This document shows positions 1 through 9,153 of a DNA stretch of 64,000 nt, in pieces. The notes beneath the pieces were generated by a model that made no database searches, was not told the origin of the DNA, and was given only the letters and a program-made list of their open reading frames with translations. The stretch covers positions 11,477,501 through 11,541,500 of the forward strand of contig OZ005605.1 of NCBI GenBank assembly GCA_963930655.1, written 5' to 3'. Every line of letters begins with the position of its first letter. The stretch's first letter is position 1. This DNA comes from Myrica gale (taxonomy: Eukaryota; Streptophyta; Magnoliopsida; Fagales; Myricaceae). The position numbers were made by a program, and so were the translations under genes.

Positions 1-783
1 GGGTGAATCCAAGAGGCTGTGCAAGCCACACTGAAGGACAATGAGAAGGTGTGGTGCCTCCAAGGGTCGTGTCTAGCCATCAGGCCTGGGGCCACTTCAA
101 GGGCTAGCTCGACCAGATGTTGAGGTCTCCAAGGGAATTCGGGGACGGTTCCGAAGGGAACGCACAACCCTGACTTCAGGGGTCAAATGGAGCGAACCCC
201 CAAGTAAAAGACATGAAATAATTATGATAAGGCCAACAAGGGCACAAGTACGAATAAGCAATTTTTAAGGGCCAATGGCCAGTTTTACAAGCAAGTATGA
301 AAGAAAGTGGTTTTCAAGGGCCTGGGGCCGAAAACACTAAGCAAGAGCATATGCATAATTCATGAGCATGCATATGCATCAATTATCAAGTTTTCTTTCT
401 TTCATGATTAAGCAAGCATAAGTCAAGAGCATGATTTAAGTTTTACGTTTTTCCCTTACTGAGTCTTTTTGACTCACGTTTTTAAAATTGTGTCATTCCA
501 GATGTATCAGGTGAAGAGAGTCAGGAGGACTACCTGACCTAGATGCCCAAGATATTATGTTTCGCATTTTGTTGATAGTGACACGAGCGTCACTAATTGA
601 GTTATAATATGTTTTGTATGAACTTAATGAGAACCCTGTTTATGTAAGTATTTGCTCGAACCCCTCGCGATCCTGTACGTTTCCGCCGTAATCAAGTAAG
701 AATATAGGTAAGAACGCTGGAGCCATCCGGGGGATAGCTCGCGGCTGTCACGGTCCCTGCGGGATGCCGTTCGGGGCGTGACA
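1..783 (-). mobile_element. LTR-type element fragment, cut by the window edge
   Basis: Read on the minus strand, this begins TGTCACGCCCCGAAC at 783. It shares that terminus and several internal blocks (for example the 'actgagtcaaaagactcag' block near 455-480) with the element at 23449-27567. The TG start fits an LTR terminus. No coding domain is visible. The other end lies outside the window, so its length and target duplication cannot be judged. It appears to have inserted into the duplicated SPT6 fragment that starts at 784. A fossil; class certain only as far as the shared terminus goes. Confidence 0.6.
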
Positions 784-1147
784 TGAAGCAAAGGAGGTAA
801 GTTGTTAACGACATTTTAACACCCAATGGCATGAAAATGTGTGCCCCATTATGGAGACTGCTGGATAGGAGGTTTGAGCTGCACTTTCTTGCACTTAGGT
901 GTAATAATGCATATGGCATCACCCTTTTTAAAAAAAAAATTAGGAAATCTCTTGCAGAAACCATGGGTGCATGAGGTTATTTCCCTTTATGAACAGTTTC
1001 TGATTACTTTATTGTGGTTTTCTGGATATTATCTGTGGAAAAAACAAAATACTTGATTTTTTTTAATGGATAAGCATGTATTTCGGGTCAGAGGTTTTTG
1101 GTGCTTCCGGTGTATCTGCATGCCATTATAAGTGTAAACTTGGGTTT
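784..1147 (+). pseudogene. Duplicated SPT6 fragment (end of exon 14 plus start of intron 14)
   Basis: This segment is a near-identical inverted copy of 40492-40858. It starts with the last 13 bases of SPT6 exon 14, then the splice donor GTAAGTTGTTAACG, then about 350 bases of intron 14, and stops after 'cttgggttt'. Because the intron is kept, it came from a DNA-level duplication and not from a processed mRNA. The left side is cut by the LTR element ending at 783 and the right side by the Ty3-type fossil. The short frames inside (about 60-90 codons) have no meaning. Differences from the source are few (small indels in A/T runs and scattered substitutions), so the copying was recent compared with the surrounding fossils. 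Confidence 0.85.
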
Positions 1148-2445
1148 ACAAAATTATGCATTAACGTATGGCAGTAGGAAACATATTTTAGTTTCAATTT
1201 TTTTGCAAAAATTCTTTGATTTGTTGATTTAGAGAAGGGTCTAAGAAAGAAGGAGGAGTAGGAGGAAGAGGAAGAAAAAGAGAAGGAAGAGGGAAGGGAA
1301 AAAGTTTGATGATTGGTAGTAGTTTGCGTTTTACCCCGGTGCCCGGTTTTTTTTATTATTCTTATAGAAGAACTTACGCGAAGATCGAGACGCATTTACT
1401 CCGATGTGTTGGTCATAAATCAACTGGTTCATTAGTTGGCGTCGTCTGTGAGAACGTTTTAGTTGTTGTGATAAAAGGTTTATGATGACCACCATGAGTA
1501 AAGGCAAAGGGAAGACTGAAGACAACCAGGAGCAGCCACCACAACCTCTTTTGCAAATGGTCAAAGGATTAGTGAAAACAATCCACGAATCTCGTACAGG
1601 TACAGACCAAGAACCGAACCATAACGACAGACAACTAGAAGAAACAATTGTGCAGGGAAGACGTAACAAAGAGGCTCATATGCCACAAGCATCAATGCCC
1701 GAAAGACAGAAGAAAATGTTTGTATACCACACTACAATAGGGACTCTCATTCTCCACCAAGGCGAAATGAAGATGCTGGAGGAGTCAATGCTAGTATGAA
1801 AGAAGTGTTAGCTGAGTTAGGGAGGTTGAGACAGAAAGTGGACAAACCACTACAATCTTCTTTAGAAAACAAGATACACCAAGTGGAATCTTCATTCACA
1901 TCGAGAATCCTGGAAGTTCTGTTACCATCCAAATTATGCATACTTGTCATCGAAAAATATACAGGACACTATCACAGATTGACCTGCTACACACCCAAGA
2001 CACTATCAAATGCAAAGTCTTTCCCACAACGTTGGCTGGGTCAGCTCGTATTTGTTTTAGTAGGTTAAGACCGAACTCCATTTCAAGCTTCAAAGAGCTC
2101 AGCAGAACCTTCGTTAGCCACTTCATAGCAGGTAAAAAGTAGAAAAAACCAGTCATTCACCTCCTATCTACCCGACAAAAAGAATATGAAAGCCTACGAG
2201 ATTATTTGGCACTTTTCAACCATGAAAAACTCAACGTGGAAGATCCGGAAGATAAAGTGGTCCTCACTGTCATAGTAGCTGGATTGACTAATTGAAGGTT
2301 TTCGTTTTCCTTGGGAAAGAAACCTCCCAGGACCTTTGGGGAATTCATGGAAAAAACCCAAAAATAGAAAGGCTAAAGAGCCAATCGAATTAGACTTGAC
2401 GGAGAGATGTTTCGTAGGTGTTGAAGACTTATGTAGCATTCAAAG
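1148..2445 (+). mobile_element. Ty3-type LTR retrotransposon fossil, gag region
   Basis: A TTGGCGTCGTCTGTGAGAAC stretch at about 1435 resembles the primer-binding site and leader of plant Ty3-type elements; sequence before it may be LTR. From about 1480 to 2440 the reading frames carry retrotransposon gag features: a hydrophilic Gln/Pro-rich start, then the conserved capsid-like block (FPTTLAGSARI, SISSFKELSRTFVSHF) and a following ESLRDYLALFN block. Only the 5' part is present; protease, reverse transcriptase and integrase are missing. It is broken in several places and stops at the repeat boundary near 2445. Confidence 0.7.
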
Positions 2446-2468
2446 ATTGGGGGGTGTGGTGGGTGACG

Positions 2469-2477
2469 AAAAAACTA
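2469..2477. repeat. Target-site duplication, left copy (MULE)
   Basis: AAAAAACTA, paired with 8739-8747. The undisrupted form of the same site (GAAAAAACTATAAACAC) is present at the next repeat-unit junction, about 8879-8895. Confidence 0.85.
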
Positions 2478-2990
2478 GGCTTAAATATTACGTATATCCC
2501 TGGGGTATAACTTTTTCCTGGAAATGTCCCTAGGGTAAACTTTGTTGTCCCGCCATCCCTGGAGTTTAGTCATTTTCCCAGACATGTCCCTCCGGCTATC
2601 TGCCGTCAAAAAATTGACGGAACTTGAGGACGTGTCAAACATCCCCACGTCATCCCCTCTTAAAACACGACACATGTCCAGTGTCGCCTAATTTGCATGC
2701 CACGCTTGTAAAAAATGTTGAAATTACTAAAATACCCCTGTCATGTCATTTACTTAAATGTCTAGAACACTCTTCTCCGTTTTTGAACTAAACTACGACG
2801 TTTCCGTTCCTCTCAAATACGAGCAGCGGAGGTCAGTTCGTTCATCCCCAAATTTTACCTGGACATTTGCCTTCCCTTCTTGACCTATATTCTTCCCAAA
2901 TCAATCAACTCGTACGTAGGATCCCCAAATCAGCCGAAGTAGAGCATCCCTTTCTCAACAAGTTTGCACAGTTTTGTCGCAGAGACGCTA
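2478..2990 (+). repeat. Left terminal inverted repeat of the MULE
   Basis: Matches the complement of 8232-8738 with moderate divergence: the terminal ~380 bases align almost gap-free, the inner part is patchier. The divergence between the two arms, which should be equal at insertion, points to an old insertion. Confidence 0.9.
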
Positions 2991-3645
2991 TTTCCGGGTC
3001 TTCTTGCTCCAAGTTTGCAAAACATTCAACCTAAATCCCACAGATCTTCCATTGTTCAAAAAGGAAAGTAACTTGTTGCAGCCAACATTGCAATTTCTTG
3101 CCAGATCTGCCATTGTCGCGGCAACACAGCTGAAGTTTTCGAAAGGTAAGTCCCTCCTTTCACGTAGACATGGTTTTTTGTGGGTTTATATAGACTGTTA
3201 TTAGCCATAAAGAATCTATATAATAAGTTGTGGCCCACCTAAGTTATGTGTTGAATTTTGTCCGCAGAAAAATGTCCCTCCCTTTTGTTAAGTTTAATAT
3301 TGTCCATTGAAATCTGTCCCTACTTTAGTTGAATTTGTTATTGTCGTTTGCCCATATTTTTATGTAGTGGTACCTTATAAAATAGGATGTTGACTCTGTA
3401 TGAAGGTAAGTGGTCCCTCAAACGCTATTTTTGTTTGTCCCTTTATGAAGCTAACGTGCTGCCTTTATCAGTGGTAACATGTTGCCTTTTATGTTGATAA
3501 AAAAACTGTTAAAATATTATGTGTTGAGTTCATCATACCGAAGAAGTAAACACATGTTCATCTGGCAGTACATGTACATGTGATGCTGGACTTTTAATAC
3601 GTTGCTTGTAATTGGAAACTTCAATCTTTTAATATTTATGTTAAT

Positions 3646-6135
3646 TTGCAAATGGTAAAGATTACCATACATCACGGTGGGATGCTGGACTTTCGAAATG
3701 GGAAGTACATTGGAGGGGAGGTCAACGATGTAGGTGACCTTGATCCTAATTACATATCAGTGACCCATTTGTGGACGTTTTTTAGGACATCCATGAGTTA
3801 CGCAGATAGTGTGGAGTTGTGGTGCAGATTAGACAAAGATGACCCTCGACCAAAGTTAACTCCTCTTAAAAATGATGTTGATGTTTTGACAATTACAAGG
3901 ACACTACTGATTGAAGGTCGGGACACGCTGCAAATTTATGTTCAGCATGCTACTAGTGAACCAGAGTGACTGCCTCAAGAAGATGTAGTGATGGAGGATG
4001 ATGTAGTGCAGCCTAAGGAAGATGCAGTGGTCAAAGAAGATGTAGTGCAGCCCGGTGTTGATATTGATGATGAGATGGGCAACGTAGTTGGGGAAGATGA
4101 TGAGGAAGCAGATGTTAGCGAATTTTATGAATCGGATGAAGAGCCTGAGTTATTTGGTTATGATGTTACGGGTGGGGAAGATGCAAGGAAGGCTTCGATG
4201 GACTAGTTTGGGCAAGGATCAAGTTCCAATGTTGACACAACTAAGCCTAAGATTGTTGGGGGTTCCGATGATGATGTCATGGAGAGTACTAGTGAGGATA
4301 AGGACTCCAATGATGGAAACCGTGAGAGGAAGGTTAAGGAATTTGAATGGAACGGTGCACTTTGAAAAGGGAATGAAGTTTAGGGACTTGCCCTTATTTA
4401 AAAAGGCACTTACGATGTATTGCATTCAAAATAATTTCGACTATCGTTGCAAAAAGAGTGATAAGCTAAGGGTCACAGCGGTATGTGCGCAACATTATGG
4501 TTGGCGAATTCATGCTTCATTTATGAATCAAAAAGAAGCGTTTCAAATTAAAACGTTTCACTCCACTCACTCTTGTGGAGCACACCACAAGAACAGCAAA
4601 TTGGATGCCAAATTCACAGCTGCACGATATGTTGAAAATGTGCGGGATGACCCTAGTATGCCACCAAAGGCATTAGGTGGTAATATTCGTAGAGACTACA
4701 AAGTCCAAGTCTCTAAGAATCATATGTACCGGGCAAAAAAACTGGCACTTGAACTGATTCATGGGAAGCATGCGGAACAATACAAGTATGTATGTGACTA
4801 TACTATGGCAGTGTATCAGTGGAATCCAGGCTCATGGGTGAAGATCGAAAGGAATGGACATTTGTTCCATCGTATGTATGTCAGACTTGAAGGGCCTAAA
4901 CGTGGATTCTTGGCTGGTGTTAGGCCATTCATTTGCCTTGATGGTTGTCACCTCAAAGGCCCATTTGGAAGTCAGTTACTATGCGCAGTGGCGAAAGATG
5001 CAAATGATGATATGTACCCACTTGCATACGCAGTTGTGGAGATCGAATGTAGATCTTCATGGGCATGGTTCATCGAGATACTAATGGCGAACATTATGAT
5101 TGAAGATCAACGCCCATGTACCTGGATGTCAAATAGGCAAAAGGTACGCACAATGCTAGTTCATTATAGACAACAACTATTTGCATTTTTTTTAATATAA
5201 TGAAATAACAATTGTAATATATTGTACTTTGTAGGGTCTTCGAGAGGCACTTGAAGCTTTAATGCCAAACGATGAGCAGAGACACTGTGTGAGGCATTTG
5301 CATGCCAACTTAAAGAGTAATAAGTGGAGAGACAAAGTTGTAAAAGACTTGCTATGGAGGGCTGCATGTGCATGTACAAGGGAAGGCTTTGATAAAGCTA
5401 TGGAAGAGTTGCAAAGGGTGAATGTCAATGCTTGGAAGTATCTGTTAGAAGTTGATCCTAAAGGTTGGTCCCGTCATGCGTTTAGGACGACATCTAAAAG
5501 CGATTGTCTACTTAGCAACATCGCTGAAACATTCCATTCTTGGATTAATGAATCACGGGACAAGCCAATTTTGACGATGATGTATACGATCAGGCGTCAA
5601 CTGATGAATCGGTTTAAGCACAAACGGACAATGCTAGATTCTGCTACTTAGGATATATGTCCTCGTATTCAGAGGAAGCTTGAGAAGAACAAGTATGCTG
5701 CTAGAAACTGTTTGTGTATGTGGGCAGATGGGACCAGTTTCGAAGTTGATACAGCTGATGGGGATCGTAAACTGGTTAACATAGGGATGCGGGAATGCAG
5801 TTGTGGTAAATGGCAACTGAACGGCATCCCATGTACACATGCTTGTGTTGCAATTTATTCTGATAAGTTGATCCCAGAGGATTACATCGATGTTTGCTAT
5901 AGCAAAGCGGCCTAAGCAGCTTCGTATTTGCTGGCCATATATGCAATGCCTGGAGCGCATGGGTGGCCCCACGCTGATGCTAATCCAATAGGGCCTCCTA
6001 TTATTCGGTCTATGCCTGGTCGACCAAAGAAAGCAAGGGTCCGAGCAGAAGATGAACCACAACATCCACATAATGTAAGTCGTAGTGGCTTACCGGTTCG
6101 TTGTGGGACATGTGGTATCATTGGGCATAAATGCT
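3646..6135 (+). pseudogene. MULE transposase (MuDR type), inactivated
   Basis: Domains in order: a PB1-like N-terminal block (3646-3966), an acidic Asp/Glu-rich linker (3970-4330), a DNA-binding region with a 'VCAQHYGWRIHA' core (about 4370-4700), the MULE DDE catalytic domain (4840-5650, first Asp in 'ICLDGCHLKG' near 4940), a SWIM zinc finger (CSCGKW..CTHAC, about 5790-5855) and a zinc knuckle (CGTCGIIGHKC, ends 6135). An intron of about 95 bp (GTACGC near 5141 to TTTGTAG near 5234) joins SNRQK to GLREALEAL. Damage: in-frame stops at 3967, 4204, 5649 and 5913, and a frameshift near 4360. The usual S-D-R-Q-K motif that holds the second catalytic Asp reads S-N-R-Q-K here. The third acidic residue (NIAETFHSWI) is kept. 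It cannot encode an active enzyme. Confidence 0.88.
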
Positions 6136-7377
6136 AGAAGATGCAATTATCCACCAAACCCCAATCGTAGGATATACCCCAACAAGGCATCAAAAAAGAA
6201 AGCTACAAATCAGGTAAAATTTGGGTTTTTAAGGTTATTTAAATGTACGTTGAATGTACTAATTTAATAATGATTTAAGGATGAGGCCGGACCATCAAAT
6301 GTATCATCGCAGCCTGCTAGAAAGACTGCAACACAAAGTACGCAACCATCACAGCCTCGCAGATCTCCTCGCAAGAAGACCCCGATTGAGGTAATGAAAA
6401 ATTAGTCAAAACTTATATGATTGACATGTTTCTAAAATATTGATTTCATTAACCATATGAAAAATATAGGTCCAAGTGTCACAACTGTCACAACAATCAC
6501 ACGGGTCCCAGCCCCAACAACCATCAGAGACTGCTACGAAGACTACAAGAAAGCGGAAGGACAAGGTGCAATCAAGTATTCAAGATGGGTTGCAACCAGT
6601 ACAGTTGAGACGCTCGCCCTGCAAACTGCCAGTTGTTCGGGCTGGCCAGTAATTTGGAGTATTCAAGATTATGGCTTTTGTGGGACATTTGGGTTCTGTG
6701 ATGGTCCCTTCTGTTGTTTTTTGGATTGCCGAATGGTTGGCTTTTGTGGCACATATACTTTCTGTGATGGTGGTCCCTTCTTTTGTTTTTTGGATTGCCG
6801 AATGGTTGGCTGCTACAATTTATGTGATCACATTAGGAGTACTTTAATGGTTGATGTAAAGTGACATGATCTAAAATGTTTTTGGATCCCTTTTGAGATG
6901 ATGACATATTGTAAAAACATGGTTCATGTTGACAGGATCTATTTTTCCGTCTCTTCTAATATTGCCATCATTTGCCCGTTTCAGAAAATGGACATGGGTC
7001 CTTGCCCAATGGTGCATTCCGTTCATTCAACTATCCTTTTTACTCATTAAAGAAAGAGAGAATCACATGCATAGCCATTAATATTATACAACCTAATTCA
7101 ACAATTTAAAAGGCACTAGTAACACGTACTAGCAGCAGTGTCCACAACAACAAACATAAAGACAACAACAAAAATAGCTCGAAATACGTATCAAACTAAG
7201 TAACCTAATAGTCAATTACAATGAACTAGTTTCAGAACCACAACAAAAATAAAGACAACAACAAAAGAACAACCAAGACCCCAAAATTATTGACTTAAGT
7301 CGCCTCTCCATAGCCATATGTATTTGGAGTTACTCCTTCATAGCCTTCAGCTGCTCCTCCATAAGTTTCAGCTGCTC

Positions 7378-7554
7378 CTAGAAATACTTCTGTCTTTGCA
7401 GTTGCTCCTCCATTGTGTTTTGTCGCTCCTCCATGGTTTTCAACTTCTCCTCCATTAACTTCAGCATGCGTAGAGATGCTGCTGGAACATCTTCCTCGTG
7501 TTGATTCGAGGGTGGATCAATCCATTCAAAGAAATCGCAGGCTGTGTGCCTCTG
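7378..7554 (-). pseudogene. Second MULE frame: GRF-type zinc-finger protein, last exon
   Basis: On the minus strand an acceptor (TTGAATTGCAG) at about 7555 opens an exon reading RHTACDFFEWIDPP, the C-terminal part of the GRF zinc-finger motif. It is followed by a Met/Glu-rich coiled-coil of about 45 residues (repeats of KxMEERQNTMEEQ) and a stop at 7378. GRF-plus-coiled-coil proteins are common second genes of plant MULEs. I could not find the upstream exon with the first zinc ligands in 7560-8200, so the gene is partial or decayed. The 92-codon frame starting at 7656 includes intron sequence. Confidence 0.5.
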
Positions 7555-8231
7555 CAATTCAATTTCGATGTAATAAGATAATTTCACAATAAATTTTCTA
7601 GCATTTAAACAAAACCATATTCGTATTCTGAAGAAGACTAGAACAAACACATCCAAGAAACGGAGGTATTCTCCAACTTCTGTTACACCCTCTCACTTCC
7701 ACCATTACCATTGTGAGTCCAAAACTCATTTTAGTGGCCCAACCATATAAAGAAACCCTAATTTCTCCTTAAAATCAACACTTCAGCTTGACAAACGTAA
7801 CCACAGGTATCCTGCTAGGTGCAAATTTAATGCAACTCAGTATAGAAATTTCAGCAAAGCCAACACAACATGCACCATCGCTTCCACACTATTAGGAAAC
7901 AATGATCAACAAATTCTTCGGATGTAGAACCAATTTACAATACTCGTTATTGAATTATATTCCCATCCACATATCTTAAACTACAACCTTAACAAATTTG
8001 TATGCGATTTCTTTGAATGGATAATTTCACTACTACAACCTTAACCAATAAGCCCCCTATACTCACCGTAGCAGCAGAATAATGTGGGCAACTGAAGAAT
8101 CTTCGTCGAGGATTCAGTTGCGTCTTACTAAAGCTTATCCGAGCACTACCTCCGCAAAAGCACAAAGGTCACACGTCGAGCACCGTACCCTCAGTCCTTC
8201 CTTGAGAACCAGATCTGCCGTCGCTCACAGA

Positions 8232-8738
8232 TGATGGAGATGAGCGTTTCTGCGACATGGGGGCCTAATTTGTTGAGAAAGGGATGCTCTACTTTAGTTG
8301 ATTTGGGGAGCCTACCTACGAGCTGATTGATTTGGGAAGAATATAGGTCTAGAGGAACGTCGTACTTTGGGGATGAACGAACTGACCTCCGCTGCTCGTA
8401 TTTGAGAGGAACGGAAACGTCGTAGTTTAGTTCAAAAACGGAGAAGGGTGTTCTAGACATTTAAGTAAATGACATGGCAGGGGTATTTTAGTAATTTCAA
8501 CATTTTTACTGACGTGACATGCAAATTAGGCGACACTGGACATGTGTCGTATTTTAAGAAGGGATGACGTGGGGCTGTTTGACACGTCCTCAAGTTCCAT
8601 CAATTTTTTGACAGCAGATAGCCGGAGGGACATGTCTGGGAAAGTGACTAAACCCCAGAGACGGCGGGACAACAAAGTTTACCTTAGGGGCATTTTCAGT
8701 AAAAAGTTATACCCAGGGATATACGTAATATTTAAGCC
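8232..8738 (-). repeat. Right terminal inverted repeat of the MULE
   Basis: Mirror arm of 2478-2990. A 90-codon minus-strand frame (8191-8460) lies mostly within this arm; its counterpart in the left arm is interrupted, so I treat it as chance coding and not as a gene. Confidence 0.9.
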
Positions 8739-8747
8739 AAAAAACCA
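8739..8747. repeat. Target-site duplication, right copy (MULE)
   Basis: AAAAAACCA, one mismatch from the left copy, directly followed by TAAACACATTTTGC as at the empty site. Confidence 0.85.
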
Positions 8748-8990
8748 TAAACACATTTTGCACCCATAGTGGCCGCGTGGTAATTGAGCACAGTTCTGCC
8801 CGCTCTACGTATAGGTAGCGGCTGCTTTCGCCACACAAATTTATACCCCAAGTAAGATTGGGGGCTGTGGTGGGTGAGGAAAAAACTATAAACACATTTT
8901 GCACCCATAGTGGCGGCGTGGTAGTTGAGCACAGTTCTGCCCGCTCTACTTATAGGTAGCGGCTGCTTTCGCCACACAAATATATACCCC
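8748..8990. repeat. 141 bp tandem repeat in the COMT-like 5' flank
   Basis: Two units start with TAAACACATTTTGCACCC at 8748 and 8889 (period 141; the second unit is incomplete). The tail of an earlier unit (GGTGTGGTGGGTGACGAAA) lies at 2451-2470, left of the MULE, so there were at least three unit boundaries before the transposon split the array. Each unit contains 'ggtagcggctgctttcgcc'. The array ends about 160 bp before the start codon. Confidence 0.85.
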
Positions 8991-9075
8991 GAATATTTTG
9001 GGTTTTGTCCAAGGCCCCCGAGCCGCTCTCGTCCATGAACTAAATACGCCCCCCACTTAGAGCCGAGCCATAGCA

Positions 9076-9083
9076 TATAAAAA
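9076..9083 (+). promoter_or_regulatory. TATA box of the COMT-like gene
   Basis: TATAAAAA, 71 bases before the ATG at 9154. This leaves a short leader of roughly 40-45 bases if transcription starts about 30 bases downstream. The start codon context (CAAAAATGGCC) is good. Confidence 0.6.
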
Positions 9084-9153
9084 TTCTTGAACCTCTCTCT
9101 TGCTTCTCCACCTTCTTTAACCTCTCCCAGGACCCAAATCAAGCAAACCAAAA

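Larger units (their letters stand above)
2478..8738 (+). mobile_element. MULE (Mutator-like) DNA transposon, complete ends, inactive
   Basis: A 6.26 kb element bounded by inverted repeats starting GGCTTAAATATTACGTAT at 2478 and ending with its complement at 8738. The inverted repeats run about 510 bp, typical of Mutator-type elements. A 9 bp target duplication flanks it (AAAAAACTA at 2469-2477, AAAAAACCA at 8739-8747, one mismatch); 9 bp is the usual MULE length. Inside are a broken plus-strand transposase (3646-6135) and a minus-strand frame with a GRF-type zinc-finger motif. 6290-6860 holds a proline/threonine/basic tail like those at the end of MULE transposases, with two tandem copies of a short 'gattgccgaatggttgg' unit. 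6870-7370 is AT-rich with no recognisable content. 7560-8230 shows no clear gene. Confidence 0.92.

Noticed and set aside
784-1147. SPT6 fragment as a processed retrocopy
   Set aside because: It contains the splice donor and ~350 bases of intron 14, so it was copied from DNA.
5634-6071. 145-codon minus-strand frame
   Set aside because: Antisense to the SWIM finger and tail of the MULE transposase.
8191-8460. 89-codon minus-strand frame in the MULE right arm as a gene
   Set aside because: It lies mostly within the inverted repeat and the matching frame in the left arm is broken; no domain is recognised.
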